Below, piece by piece: positions 16,415 to 25,418 of a stretch of DNA of 64,000 nucleotides. The notes under the pieces are model-generated. The model was not told where the DNA came from. It worked only from the letters and a program-made list of their open reading frames with translations, and searched no databases. The stretch covers positions 310,001 through 374,000 of the forward strand of contig JANQRY010000003.1 of NCBI GenBank assembly GCA_028284345.1, read 5' to 3'. The stretch comes from Hyphococcus sp. (GTDB taxonomy: Bacteria > Pseudomonadota > Alphaproteobacteria > Caulobacterales > Parvularculaceae). Position 1 is the first letter of the stretch. The number at the start of each line of letters is the position of its first letter. Both the position numbers and the translations under genes were made by a program.

Positions 16415-16965
16415 TGCAATCTGGGAAACTTCAGGCTCTTGCCGGACCGATTGAAAATCGCCTGTTCCGGCGTGAGGGAGAAACCGACGATGATTTCGAA
16501 GTTGGTGCCGGAGGTGTTTTCGCCGGCCCTCGGAATGGTGATCCGGTCGATCTCGTCTTCAAAGACGATGACGCGCCGCTGGTCGGTGAAGTCGACCGGC
16601 GCCGGGAATTCCTCCTTGGCGATAACCTCAAGGTCGCGGCGGACCACAGCGACAAAATAGTTGAACGCCCGCGGGCCGTTGGCGCCCTTCGGACCCTTGC
16701 CGAAGGCCATGGTCAGATCGACCTCGACCTCGATCGGGTCCGCCTCCGCATAACGGCAGGAGATCAGCGCGTTGGTGATTTCGCCGGAATAGGCGACGTT
16801 GTCGACAGTTTCCTCGCCGTCAAACTGAACGAACCGGGCCGCGTCCGCCAGAACAACGATATTCGGGCATGGCGCCGGGTTCCTCTGGTTCGCTTCTTTA
16901 TTGCCGGCGCAGGCCGAGGCGGCGACGAGTGCGGCGAAAAGCGCGCCGGCTAACCCTTTGTTCAT
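16411..16965 (-). CDS. Predicted lipoprotein of unknown function, coupled to argS
   Basis: A 184-aa protein with a lipoprotein-type leader, MNKGLAGALFAALVAASAC, where Cys19 would be lipidated. The mature part has conserved-looking blocks AEADPIEVEVDLTMAFGKGP and a beta-rich C-terminal half (VIVFEDEIDRITIP). I do not recognise a characterised family. Similar short lipoproteins are found next to cell-envelope and housekeeping genes in Caulobacterales-like genomes, but I cannot name one. Its 3' end overlaps argS by four bases, so it drives argS translation from its own promoter upstream of 16965. Confidence 0.75.
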   Translation of the reverse strand: MNKGLAGALFAALVAASACAGNKEANQRNPAPCPNIVVLADAARFVQFDGEETVDNVAYSGEITNALISCRYAEADPIEVEVDLTMAFGKGPKGANGPRAFNYFVAVVRRDLEVIAKEEFPAPVDFTDQRRVIVFEDEIDRITIPRAGENTSGTNFEIIVGFSLTPEQAIFNRSGKSLKFPRLQ

Positions 16966-17142
16966 GAAATGAAACCCTTATATTTTAACACGAAAAGGCC
17001 GCGGGAACGCCCGGCTCAGGCCTTGGCGACGCCTTCTTGATTGCGCAAGACCGTCTAGCGATTTGCGCAGGCCGGCGCAACGCCGCGGGCCGGGCCAATC
17101 CTGAAAGCACTGGCCGAAAGGAACCGCCCGGAAGGAACGGGA

Positions 17143-18093
17143 ATGACGACGACCCTCAAGACCCCGCTTCGGGTCCGGCTGGCCTCACCGCGGGGCTTTT
17201 GCGCCGGGGTCGAGCGGGCCATCCGGACGGTTGAGGACGCCCTTGCGCGCTTTGGGGCGCCGGTCTTCGTGCGCCATGAAATCGTCCATAATCACCATGT
17301 GGTCGACCGTCTTGCGGCCATGGGCGCGGTGTTCGTGGAAAATGTCGACGACGTGGAGCCCGGCCGCCCGGTGATCATATCGGCCCATGGGGCGCCGGCC
17401 GCCGTCCTTGAGGACGCCGGCGCGCGCGGACTGCAAGCGATCGACGCCACCTGCCCGCTGGTTCACAAGGTGCACGCCCAGACGCGTCGTCACGCGGACC
17501 GCGGCGTCCACGTCTATCTCGTCGGTCACAAAGGTCATCCGGAAGTTGTCGGGACCATGGGCCAGGCGCCCGCCGGGGCGGTGACGTTGGTCGAAACGCC
17601 GGGCGACGTCGACCTGTTGCCGGCGCGCGACGGACCAAAGGCCTATGTCACACAGACGACGCTGTCGGTCGAAGACGCCGGCGACATGATTGCAGCGCTG
17701 AAGAAACGGTTTCCCGACATCATCGCGCCGAACAAGCAGGACATCTGCTACGCGACAACGAACCGACAGGACGCCGTCAAAGCCGTCGCGCCCGACGTCG
17801 ATCTTTTCCTCGTTTTCGGATCGGAGACGTCGTCGAACTCCCAACGACTGGTGGAAACAGCCCTGCGCGCCGGCGCGGGCGACGCGGCGCTGATCGAAGA
17901 CGCCGCGGCGTTCGACTTCGAAACCCTCGCCGAGGTTTCAACCCTTGGCGTCTCGGCCGGCGCCTCTGCGCCGGAAGAACTGGTCGAGGCGTTCCTGAAA
18001 GACCTCGCCGTGCGGCGAACCATCGTCGTGGAAACGGTCGAGACCGCGCGGGAAGACGTCGTTTTCAACAGCCCGTTGAAACTGGCGGGGTAA
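17143..18093 (+). CDS. ispH: 4-hydroxy-3-methylbut-2-enyl diphosphate reductase
   Basis: Last enzyme of the MEP isoprenoid pathway, reducing HMBPP to IPP and DMAPP with a [4Fe-4S] cluster. The 316-aa product shows the three cluster cysteines in their motifs: GFCAGVERAI (Cys20), ATCPLVHKVH and DICYATTNRQ. Substrate-binding residues appear in HEIVHNHHVV, GHKGHPEVVGTMGQ and SETSSNSQRL. AAGGAACGGGA precedes the ATG. The pathway partner dxr lies near the right end of the window. A palindromic repeat (copy B) follows within about 150 nt. Confidence 0.96.
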   Translation: MTTTLKTPLRVRLASPRGFCAGVERAIRTVEDALARFGAPVFVRHEIVHNHHVVDRLAAMGAVFVENVDDVEPGRPVIISAHGAPAAVLEDAGARGLQAIDATCPLVHKVHAQTRRHADRGVHVYLVGHKGHPEVVGTMGQAPAGAVTLVETPGDVDLLPARDGPKAYVTQTTLSVEDAGDMIAALKKRFPDIIAPNKQDICYATTNRQDAVKAVAPDVDLFLVFGSETSSNSQRLVETALRAGAGDAALIEDAAAFDFETLAEVSTLGVSAGASAPEELVEAFLKDLAVRRTIVVETVETAREDVVFNSPLKLAG

Positions 18094-18244
18094 CGCTCTG
18101 GGTTCACTCTTAAGGGCTGTGATTGTCTGCCTTCCTCCAACAATTCAGAAAACGCGGACATGGCATTATCGCTGGATTGCCGAAATGAATCCGGCAATGT
18201 CACGCTTGAGACAGTTGCACATTGGATGGAATAACTTGTCTAAG

Positions 18245-18329
18245 CCGCTCATCCCGGCGAAGGCCGGGATCTCGGGCCGCAAGCAATAAGCGGGCCTCCT
18301 GAGATCCCGGCCTTCGCCGGGATGAGCGG
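18245..18329. repeat. Dispersed palindromic repeat, copy B
   Basis: Arms 18245-18273 and 18301-18329 are identical to those of copy A (3231-3315), with a 27-nt loop of different sequence. Read on the opposite strand, the loop matches the copy A loop at 15 of 27 positions (AGGAGGC and GCGGC conserved), while the outer flanks TAAG and AAG match in the same orientation. It lies between ispH and rnhA, both on the plus strand; the hairpin followed by GTTTTTG may terminate ispH. The rest of the 326-nt gap (18094-18419) shows no gene. Confidence 0.9.
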
Positions 18330-18419
18330 AAGTTTTTGAACCGTATAAACCGCAACTGACTTTAAACCCGCGGATCAGCGATGATCTGAGTTTCCAGTCA
18401 CCGACAGCAGAGACCCATC

Positions 18420-18839
18420 ATGATCGAAATTTATACTGACGGCGCCTGCTCGGGCAATCCGGGCCCCGGCGGATGGGGCGTTCTCATCATGGACAATGGC
18501 GATGAACGCGAACTCTTCGGCGGGGAAGCGGAAACCACCAACAACCGGATGGAGATGCAGGCGGTGATCGAAGCCTTAAAGGCGACAACGGGACCAATTA
18601 TTCTTTATACGGATAGCCAATATGTAAAGAACGGCGTGACGTCATGGATTCATGGCTGGAAGCGCAATGGCTGGAAAACCGCCAGCAGAAAACCCGTTAA
18701 GAACAAAGACCTCTGGGTTGAGATCGACGCGCTCGCGGCGGACCGTGAGATCGACTGGCGCTGGGTCAAGGGCCATGCGGGCCATGACGGCAACGAGCGG
18801 GCGGACGCACTAGCCCGCCGCGGCGCTGAGACGTTTTAA
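18420..18839 (+). CDS. rnhA: Ribonuclease HI
   Basis: Cleaves RNA in RNA-DNA hybrids, removing R-loops and primers. At 139 aa it is a minimal RNase HI. All catalytic acids are present: Asp7 ([15 protein letters not shown]), Glu45 (NNRMEMQAV), Asp65 (LYTDSQYV) and Asp129 (NERADALAR). The basic protrusion [19 protein letters not shown] that binds the hybrid is also visible. The gene converges on the peroxiredoxin gene; the two stop codons share the TTAA at 18836-18839. Confidence 0.96.
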   Translation: MIEIYTDGACSGNPGPGGWGVLIMDNGDERELFGGEAETTNNRMEMQAVIEALKATTGPIILYTDSQYVKNGVTSWIHGWKRNGWKTASRKPVKNKDLWVEIDALAADREIDWRWVKGHAGHDGNERADALARRGAETF

Positions 18840-19318
18840 AGCTGGCCGAGCATATGGTCCGCAGAGGAGACGTCGAAGGCGCCCGGCGCCTCAACATTCA
18901 GTTCCTGCACGACGCCGTTCTCCAGGATCGCTGAAAACCGCTGAGAGCGCTCGCCCATGCCGAAACCGGATCCGTCCATGGCAAGGCCGAGCGCGCGGGT
19001 AAACTCGCCATTGCCGTCGGCCAGCATCTCCACCTTGTCGCCGGCGTTCTGGGCCTTGCCCCATGCGTCCATGACAAAGGCGTCATTCACCGACATGCAG
19101 ACGATCTTGTCGACGCCTTTGGCGCTGAACTCGCCGGCCTTTTCGACAAATCCCGGCAAATGCTTGGCGGAACAGGTCGGCGTGAAGGCGCCCGGCACGG
19201 CGAACAGCGCAACCTTGCCCGAACCGAGCACGTCCTGCGTTTCGGCCTTTTGCGGACCGTCGGCGGTCGCCATCATTACGGTCGCGTTCGGGATATTGTC
19301 GCCCTTGGCAATAGTCAT
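18836..19318 (-). CDS. Peroxiredoxin of the Prx5/redoxin type
   Basis: Thiol peroxidase that reduces H2O2 and alkyl hydroperoxides, usually with glutathione/glutaredoxin or thioredoxin. The 160-aa single domain has the peroxidatic Cys49 in [17 protein letters not shown] and the conserved Arg in [12 protein letters not shown]. The pattern [12 protein letters not shown] together with [13 protein letters not shown] defines the Prx5 group. There is no glutaredoxin fusion and no second conserved resolving Cys apart from the one in KIVCMSVND. Divergent from yqgE with a 126-nt intergenic region. Confidence 0.92.
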   Translation of the reverse strand: MTIAKGDNIPNATVMMATADGPQKAETQDVLGSGKVALFAVPGAFTPTCSAKHLPGFVEKAGEFSAKGVDKIVCMSVNDAFVMDAWGKAQNAGDKVEMLADGNGEFTRALGLAMDGSGFGMGERSQRFSAILENGVVQELNVEAPGAFDVSSADHMLGQL

Positions 19319-19444
19319 TTGCGTTTCTCCTATAGATTTCGTCGGCGGTCATAACGCGGCGGCCCGCTGAGGTCCAGAATGCGGGCCCCGGACGCCCGCC
19401 CGGACGCGTTTGCGTCAATCATGGGAGCGGCTTAAGATCGCCGC

Positions 19445-20059
19445 ATGACGAGCGACAAGGAACCACAACAGGATTTCCTCGCCGGGCAATTGCTGATCGC
19501 AATGCCGAATATGGGCGATCCGAGATTTGAACGATCCGTCATCCTGATCTGCGCCCACGACACCGATCACGCCATGGGCGTCATCGTCAACAAGCGCCTC
19601 GATGATGTGGAGTTCGACGACCTGCTGACGCAACTGGATATCGAGCCGGCCGAAAATGCTCAATATACGGATGTATTTTTCGGCGGCCCGGTGCAAACGG
19701 AGCGCGGCCTTGTCCTGCACACGTCAGACTATGAAATAGACAAGACGCTGACGCTGCCCGGCGGGCTGGCGCTGACGGCGACGCGCGACATCCTTATCGA
19801 TATCGGCGGGCGCGAACCGAAACGAACAGCGCCGGCGCGATATCTCCTGGCGATCGGTCACGCCGGCTGGGGCGCCGGTCAACTGGAACAGGAAATCGCC
19901 ATGAACGCGTGGCTCCACTGCGACGCAGACGACGATCTGATTTTCAACGGCAGTCACGACGACGCCTGGAACGGCGCGCTGGCAAAGCTCGGCGTCACCA
20001 GCGCCATGCTGTCGCGGGAATGGGCGTCGGTCCGGGATTCCGGCCAGCCGCTGAATTAG
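19445..20059 (+). CDS. YqgE/AlgH family protein
   Basis: A 204-aa member of the UPF0301 family (AlgH in Pseudomonas, YqgE in E. coli). Diagnostic blocks: FLAGQLLIAMPNMGDPRFER, VILICAHDTDHAMGVIVNK, FFGGPVQTERGLVLH, and GHAGWGAGQLEQEIAMNAWL. The biochemical role is not established; AlgH is linked to alginate regulation in Pseudomonas. It is cytosolic with no signal peptide. The start at 19445 is supported by the position of the conserved FLAGQLLIAMP block about 10 residues in. Confidence 0.92.
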   Translation: MTSDKEPQQDFLAGQLLIAMPNMGDPRFERSVILICAHDTDHAMGVIVNKRLDDVEFDDLLTQLDIEPAENAQYTDVFFGGPVQTERGLVLHTSDYEIDKTLTLPGGLALTATRDILIDIGGREPKRTAPARYLLAIGHAGWGAGQLEQEIAMNAWLHCDADDDLIFNGSHDDAWNGALAKLGVTSAMLSREWASVRDSGQPLN

Positions 20060-20075
20060 ACGTTCGGGAAGCCGC

Positions 20076-22184
20076 CTATCGCGCGCCGGGGCGCGCCCAG
20101 GGCCGCCAGCGCATCGGCTTTGCATCATTGGCGGCTTGCGCGGCTAGGTCCGGCGTCAGTTCGATCGCATCTTCCGGCGCGGCCGCGGATTTCGCGTCCG
20201 CCGGCTGCGCAATCGCCTTCTTCTTGTCGCGGGACGCATCGCCGTTCTTATCATCGCCCTCAGTCGGCGGCGCGGCGGGACGGCCAAACGCAAAGCCCTG
20301 GCCGTAAGTACAGCCCAGAGACGCCGCGGTCTTTGCCGCCGCATCGCTTTCAACGCCTTCAATGATCACCTTCAGGCCAAGATCGCGGCCCATCGCCGCC
20401 AAGGCGCCGACAATCTTTGCGCCGTCGCCCTCCCCCTCAAGATCCTCGGCGAAGGATTTGTCGATCTTGATGAAATCAAAATCATATTTGCGCACGTTGG
20501 AAAGACAGGAAAAGCCGGCGCCGAAATCGTCAAAGGCGAGCGCCGCGCCCAAATTCTTCAGCTTACGGAACACCGGCGTTGCCGCGTCCGCATTGCCGAT
20601 CGCTTCGCCTTCGGTCAGCTCAAGGACGAGCGCGCCTTTGGGTAGCCCGTATTTTTTCATTACCGACGCGACGGCGTCGGCGAAAGCCGGATCACGCATC
20701 TGTGTCCACGACACGTTCATGGCGACAAAAGCCGACGCGTCCGCGCGTTTGTTTTTGCGTTCCTGCGCCAGAAACGCCGCCGCCTGACGCAGCATCGATT
20801 GCGCAAACGCGCCGGACTTGCCCGCATAGGCGGCGGCGCGGATCAGTTGCGCCGTGTCGCCGTCCTTGCCGTCGAGACGCGCCAGGGCCTCATAGCCGAC
20901 GGTTTTCTTGTCCTTGAGCGAAACGATCGGCTGAAAAGCGGCGACAATCTTGTCGACATCGAAATCTGCGGGCGCGGGCGCCGCCCTTGCGTCCGCTTTC
21001 GGCCGCGCGCCCGCGCCGTCGCCGAATTTCGCATCGGCGTGTTCGATAAACGCCACGATGCGTTCCAGCACGCCCTCTTCCTCCGCTGCGGCCCGGGCGC
21101 CGCGTATGCGCACCGTGCGGTCGTTAAAGAGCTTCAGCATGACGTCAAACGGCCCGTCCTCGGCTGCAAACACCTCGGTCTCAAGCGTTTTCAGATCGTC
21201 CTTGTGAATGAACTGGCGCAAGGCGTCCGGCGTGAACGGCGCGTTCGAGTCCGCGCCGAGCAAGGCGGGAAGCGACTCCGTCTGGTCGACGAGTTCCGGG
21301 CTCCAGTCCCAGATGCCGACCCCTGCGTAATCAAGAACCCGGCCGAGTTGACTGTCGATAACGACTTCCGTGCGTTCGCGCGACGCTTTCGGGGCGGACG
21401 ACGCCATGCGCGCCTGCTGATCCGGCGCGGCGAACGACTGACGCATAGTGGGCGCGGTCATCGATCGCGCCGGGGCGAACCCTTCGGTCAGCGCCACAAG
21501 GCTCGCGCCGAGGACGCCCAAGGTAAAGATGCCATGGGCGGCGAGCGAGGCTGCGCCCTCCACGGGGCCAAGGGGGCCGATCAGCGGCGCAATGATGGCG
21601 AGGGCGACGCCGGGCAGGATCAACCGCGCGCCCGTATCGCCGCGCACGGCCTGGGTCAGCGCCAGGACAACGGCGAAACCGCCGACGCCGATCGCGGCCC
21701 AACGCATTATCCCCGAGACGTCGATGCGGTCGATGAAATTGATGAAGCCGAGGCCGCCGAGCACAAGCGCGCCCGTAAACATCACCCCGCCGAGCAGTGG
21801 ATTGTATTTCGCCGCATTGATCGAGGCGGATAGGAAGACAACGCCCGAGGCGGCGAACAATCCAAGAATGAGAACCGCGCCTTCCGCCGGCAGCGACGGC
21901 AGGAGACCGAGCCAGGAAAATTCGAGCGCCGCGGCCATCGCAACCATGAGCAGCGCGCAAACAGCGAGGCCGCTGCGCCGGATCGCCGCGTAGCCGGCGA
22001 GAAACGCCGCGCCCACGATCAGCGCGCCGGCAATCGCCCCGCGCCCGAGATCGAGCGCCGCATCGCCGGTCATTACGCCGATTTCGGAAATCCCCGCCGC
22101 CAGTATACTCAGCATCGCACCCACCGCCTTTCGGCGACACATACGCCGGGCGCGCCCAAAACCCCGCATGCCCGATTGCGCCAT
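20076..22184 (-). CDS. Membrane-anchored EAL-domain c-di-GMP phosphodiesterase
   Basis: A 702-aa protein. Residues about 25-240 hold a series of hydrophobic segments (six or seven predicted helices). A PAS-like sensory region follows at about 275-385 (VLDYAGVGIWDWSPELVDQT), then an EAL domain at about 410-650. EAL motifs are VGYEALARLDG, MNVSW, LELTEGEAI, DDFGAGFSCLSNVRKYDFDF, KIDKSF and IIEGVES, so metal and substrate ligands look intact and hydrolysis of c-di-GMP to pGpG is expected. There is no GGDEF domain. With PleD at the left edge it is the second c-di-GMP enzyme here. The true start may be the ATG at residue 24. Confidence 0.88.
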   Translation of the reverse strand: MAQSGMRGFGRARRMCRRKAVGAMLSILAAGISEIGVMTGDAALDLGRGAIAGALIVGAAFLAGYAAIRRSGLAVCALLMVAMAAALEFSWLGLLPSLPAEGAVLILGLFAASGVVFLSASINAAKYNPLLGGVMFTGALVLGGLGFINFIDRIDVSGIMRWAAIGVGGFAVVLALTQAVRGDTGARLILPGVALAIIAPLIGPLGPVEGAASLAAHGIFTLGVLGASLVALTEGFAPARSMTAPTMRQSFAAPDQQARMASSAPKASRERTEVVIDSQLGRVLDYAGVGIWDWSPELVDQTESLPALLGADSNAPFTPDALRQFIHKDDLKTLETEVFAAEDGPFDVMLKLFNDRTVRIRGARAAAEEEGVLERIVAFIEHADAKFGDGAGARPKADARAAPAPADFDVDKIVAAFQPIVSLKDKKTVGYEALARLDGKDGDTAQLIRAAAYAGKSGAFAQSMLRQAAAFLAQERKNKRADASAFVAMNVSWTQMRDPAFADAVASVMKKYGLPKGALVLELTEGEAIGNADAATPVFRKLKNLGAALAFDDFGAGFSCLSNVRKYDFDFIKIDKSFAEDLEGEGDGAKIVGALAAMGRDLGLKVIIEGVESDAAAKTAASLGCTYGQGFAFGRPAAPPTEGDDKNGDASRDKKKAIAQPADAKSAAAPEDAIELTPDLAAQAANDAKPMRWRPWARPGAR

Positions 22185-22334
22185 TGCCGCGGATTAACCG
22201 CCGGCGATGTTAAGCGTGTCGCACCTGCCCCACAGGTCGTCTCTGATCTTATCTTCACGCGGAGAGGGTCGATCCGCAAGGGCTTGACCTTGGGGCTTGT
22301 GCAATTTTTCAGCCGAACGCCCTTTAAAGACCGA

Positions 22335-22934
22335 TCAGGCTTGGGGCCGCGCGGCCCAATCCCCGGCGGTTACGGCGTAAATATCGTGGTCGCGCCAGAC
22401 GCCGTTAATCCTGAGATAGCCCCGGGCGCGCCCTTCCCGCTCAAAGCCGAGACCGCCCAGAAGCCGCGCGGAGGCTTCGTTTCCGGGCTGGCACGCCGCC
22501 TCAACACGGTTAAGGCCGATGACGTCAAACGCATGGCGGACGGTCTCATGAACAATGATCCCGCCGTAGCCGCGGCGCAAAAAGCCCTCCCCGACCCAAT
22601 AGCCGATGACGCCGGAACGCGACGCGCCAAAGCGGATGTTGGAAAGCGTCACCCCGCCGATCAGCGCCTCGCCGTCCAGCCGACAGGCGAACAGCGACAG
22701 GCCGGTCGCGGCGCGGCGCTGGCGCTCCCACAGGCGCAGCCGGCGGCGAAACGCCGACAGGGTTACGTCTTTCGCCGTCCAGTCGTCTTCCCATTTGGTG
22801 AGATGCCCGCGGCTGTCGTCGCGCAGCGCCGCCCAGTCCTCAAAATCGCGCAGCTGCGGCGCCCGCAACAAGAGAGGATCGCGTACAAGGACCGGGTCGA
22901 AAGCCGCCGATCCTGCGGGCCGCAACTGGAACAT
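22335..22934 (-). CDS. GNAT acetyltransferase of the RimJ/RimL type
   Basis: A 199-aa single GNAT domain. Typical blocks are PLLLRAPQLRDFEDWAALR at the N-terminus, GYWVGEGFLRRGYGG with the acetyl-CoA-binding R-R-G-Y-G turn, and GLNRVEAACQPGNEASARLL, ending with GFEREGRARGYLRINGVWRD. This pattern belongs to ribosomal-protein-alanine N-acetyltransferases, although RimJ relatives modify many targets, so the substrate is open. It lies upstream of the EAL gene on the same strand with 150 nt between, and is divergent from hemA. Confidence 0.88.
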   Translation of the reverse strand: MFQLRPAGSAAFDPVLVRDPLLLRAPQLRDFEDWAALRDDSRGHLTKWEDDWTAKDVTLSAFRRRLRLWERQRRAATGLSLFACRLDGEALIGGVTLSNIRFGASRSGVIGYWVGEGFLRRGYGGIIVHETVRHAFDVIGLNRVEAACQPGNEASARLLGGLGFEREGRARGYLRINGVWRDHDIYAVTAGDWAARPQA

Positions 22935-23032
22935 TTCCGGGCGTTTCCATTTTTAACGCATCACTGAACCAACGCTTGATGCAGCGCGCCGACGGCGCTG
23001 TCAAAACGGCCAATCGGTACACGATATAAATT

Positions 23033-23047
23033 TGAGAATGATTATCA
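23033..23047. promoter_or_regulatory. Fur box upstream of hemA
   Basis: TGAGAATGATTATCA is a 7-1-7 inverted repeat with one mismatch and follows the Fur consensus TGATAATNATTATCA. It lies about 150 nt upstream of the hemA start in the intergenic region between the GNAT gene (-) and hemA (+). Iron-dependent control of haem synthesis, or of either flanking gene, is inferred from position. Confidence 0.8.
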
Positions 23048-23196
23048 ATTACAAGTTCAGCGGCGGCGCATTCGCCGCGTGGACAAATCGACGTTTAGAG
23101 GCGAAAACCCCTTTCGAATCGTCGCGCGGGCCCTAACTTCAAAAAAGCGGAACGTCATGTGCATCCGCGGTTACGAGAGCAACCGCGCCGGAGAGA

Positions 23197-24414
23197 ATGT
23201 TGGACTACGAACAGTTTTTTAAAGATCGTCTCGACGCGTTGCGCGAGGAAGGCAATTATCGCGTCTTCGCGCATATCGGGCGGCGCGCCGGCGCGTTTCC
23301 GCAGGCGAGGAACTACGCCGGCGAGGGGCCGGAAGATATTACCGTTTGGTGCTCCAACGATTATCTCGGCATGGGACAGCACCCGCTCGTCACCGGCGCC
23401 ATGAAGCAGGCGATCGACGAATGCGGCGCCGGCGCCGGCGGCACGCGCAACATTTCCGGCACCAATCATTACCATGTGAAGCTGGAGCGCGAACTGGCCG
23501 ACCTTCACCAGAAAGAGGCGGCGCTGCTCTTTACCTCCGGCTACGTCTCAAACTGGGCGACGCTGGGCGCGCTGGCGTCGAAAATTCCCGGCTGCATCGT
23601 TTATTCCGACGCGCTGAACCACGCTTCCATGATCGAAGGCATCCGCCAGTCAAAAGCGGAACGGCGCATCTTCAAGCACAATGATCCGGAAGATCTGGAA
23701 CGCCTTATCGCCGCCGACGACCCGGCGGCGCCGAAACTGATCGCTTTTGAATCCGTCTATTCCATGGACGGCGACATCGCGCCCATCGCCGCCTTCTGCG
23801 ACATCGCCGACAAGTACGGCGCCATGACCTATCTCGACGAAGTTCATGCGGTCGGCCTTTACGGGCCCCGCGGCGGCGGCATTGCGGAGCGCGAGGGTCT
23901 TTGCGATCGCCTGACCGTCATCGAAGGCACGCTCGGCAAAGCCTTCGGCGTCATGGGCGGCTATATCGCGGCGTCCGCGGCGCTGGTCGATTTCATCCGC
24001 AGCTTCGCTAGCGGTTTCATTTTCACGACTGCGTTGCCGCCTTCGGTTGCGGCCGGCGCGCTCGCATCCATCAGACATCTGAAGACAAGCGACGCCGAAC
24101 GCCTCGCGCAGCGCGACCGCGTCGCCGCCGTGCGCGCCAAACTCGCAGCCATCGGCATCCCGACGCTCGACAATCCGAGCCACATCGTGCCGGTGATGGT
24201 CAAAGATCCGGTCAAGTGCAAATGGATCTCCGACTGGCTGATCGCCAATCACGGCATTTACGTGCAGCCGATCAACTATCCGACCGTGCCGAAAGGAACC
24301 GAGCGCCTGCGCATCACGCCGTCGCCGGTCCATTCCGATGCGGACATCGAACACCTCGTCTCGGCATTGTCGGAAATCTGGTCCCAATGCGCGCTCGCGC
24401 GCGCGGTCGCCTAA
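23197..24414 (+). CDS. hemA: 5-aminolevulinate synthase
   Basis: PLP enzyme condensing glycine and succinyl-CoA to 5-aminolevulinate, the committed step of the Shemin (C4) tetrapyrrole pathway found in alphaproteobacteria. The 405-aa length is standard. Lys248 in [16 protein letters not shown] binds [33 protein letters not shown] and [15 protein letters not shown] are further signatures. The start at 23197 (ATG, GAGAGA upstream) gives the conserved [20 protein letters not shown]-terminus. It is monocistronic behind a Fur box, and is the last core gene before the island; a tRNA-Trp fragment begins eight bases after its stop. Confidence 0.96.
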   Translation: MLDYEQFFKDRLDALREEGNYRVFAHIGRRAGAFPQARNYAGEGPEDITVWCSNDYLGMGQHPLVTGAMKQAIDECGAGAGGTRNISGTNHYHVKLERELADLHQKEAALLFTSGYVSNWATLGALASKIPGCIVYSDALNHASMIEGIRQSKAERRIFKHNDPEDLERLIAADDPAAPKLIAFESVYSMDGDIAPIAAFCDIADKYGAMTYLDEVHAVGLYGPRGGGIAEREGLCDRLTVIEGTLGKAFGVMGGYIAASAALVDFIRSFASGFIFTTALPPSVAAGALASIRHLKTSDAERLAQRDRVAAVRAKLAAIGIPTLDNPSHIVPVMVKDPVKCKWISDWLIANHGIYVQPINYPTVPKGTERLRITPSPVHSDADIEHLVSALSEIWSQCALARAVA

Positions 24415-24421
24415 GCGACCC

Positions 24422-24501
24422 GGCAGGGGCGGAGGGGTGCGGTCGAACCGTTTGCAAAGCAAACGCAGTCGACCGAACGAACCCGCGGCCCTCGGTTTTG
24501 G
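24422..24501 (-). repeat. tRNA-Trp 3'-half fragment interrupted by a hairpin insert (putative island att site)
   Basis: Bases 24422-24436 equal the tRNA-Trp 3' acceptor/T-stem end (51401-51415 on the same strand), and 24479-24501 match 51420-51442 in 22 of 23 bases, from T-loop to anticodon. The two copies are direct repeats about 27 kb apart. Between the matching blocks, 24437-24478 is a 42-nt insert containing stems CGGTCGA/TCGACCG and CGTTTGC/GCAAACG around AAA. This is what a tRNA-targeting integration leaves at the distal end; the insert is unexplained. Confidence 0.8.
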
Positions 24502-24512
24502 CGGCGCGTCAG

Positions 24513-25364
24513 CTATTCCAATGTAAACCGCAGAAAAGCCGTACTGATGAGTCGCCCGTTTGATTGCTCGCCGGAGACGGATAACGTTCGCGTCCTGCGT
24601 CCAGTCTGCAGCATGTCAGGCGTAAAGCGTACATCCTCGGCTTGGCCGCCCTTCAAAAATTCCATTGAGACGCTCGCCAGATTATAGCGATCCGTTGTCC
24701 CGATATGCGCTTCGCCAGCGCGTATCGACGCGGAAATAAGGACGCCGCCGTGAAGAGACGGCGGATCCGGCGCGCCAATGAGCCATGGTTCAAACCGGAG
24801 AATACTCTCCGTTTCGGCATGCTGCATTTTCACGGATTCAGCAAAACTTCGACAGGAACGCCAACCGCCTGTCTCAGGGGCTAGCGGATCCATCTCCCGG
24901 TCCGAGGTTACGTTCGCAAACGCGCCTAAAAGGAATGTCGCGTGGCCGAAAATAAACTCGCCACCCTCCTCATTAGAAGTCGCGCTCAACTCGATATAAA
25001 CTAGCGCGCCGCGGCGCATCTTGATTTTCGCTTTGGCTTGAACAGGCCCGTACGGCACAGGCCTGGTGAACGTCGCGCTGAAACTTAGCGTCGCCATCGG
25101 GTACAGCGCGCCCGCTTCGCTCCACACGGCCACGCCCGCAACCTGGTCGAGAACCGCCACAACCGCGCCGACATCGAGGCGCTTAGAGTTTTCGGACCGC
25201 AGTTGAGAAGAGGGTTTAATCGTTATGACCGCCACGCCGTCGCGATATTCGCAAACCGGCTCAAACAGCGACATGAAGGCTATATCGCGTAGCCTGTTCG
25301 ACGCGGCGATCGCTGGATCCTCGTTTGCAGCGACCTGTCTGTTACCCTCATTTTCCGTTGTCAT
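24513..25364 (-). CDS. Double-hotdog acyl-CoA thioesterase family protein
   Basis: A 283-aa protein with two tandem hotdog units. The first is about residues 45-150 (LDVGAVVAVLDQVAGVAVW, resembling the PaaI/YbgC helix with its acidic residue, then ATLSFSATFTRPVPYGPVQA). The second is about 190-283 (PSLHGGVLISASIRAG, then TLSVSGEQSNGRLISTAFLR). It probably hydrolyses an acyl-CoA intermediate or end product of the island pathway. It is last gene in a tetR-thioesterase-thioesterase series on the minus strand. The left repeat of the island starts right after its stop. The start ATG has no obvious Shine-Dalgarno sequence. Confidence 0.7.
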   Translation of the reverse strand: MTTENEGNRQVAANEDPAIAASNRLRDIAFMSLFEPVCEYRDGVAVITIKPSSQLRSENSKRLDVGAVVAVLDQVAGVAVWSEAGALYPMATLSFSATFTRPVPYGPVQAKAKIKMRRGALVYIELSATSNEEGGEFIFGHATFLLGAFANVTSDREMDPLAPETGGWRSCRSFAESVKMQHAETESILRFEPWLIGAPDPPSLHGGVLISASIRAGEAHIGTTDRYNLASVSMEFLKGGQAEDVRFTPDMLQTGRRTRTLSVSGEQSNGRLISTAFLRFTLE

Positions 25365-25418
25365 ATATTGGCGCTGCGCAGTATCTCGGTCTACGAATTG
25401 AGGTGCGTAAAGTCGGTT

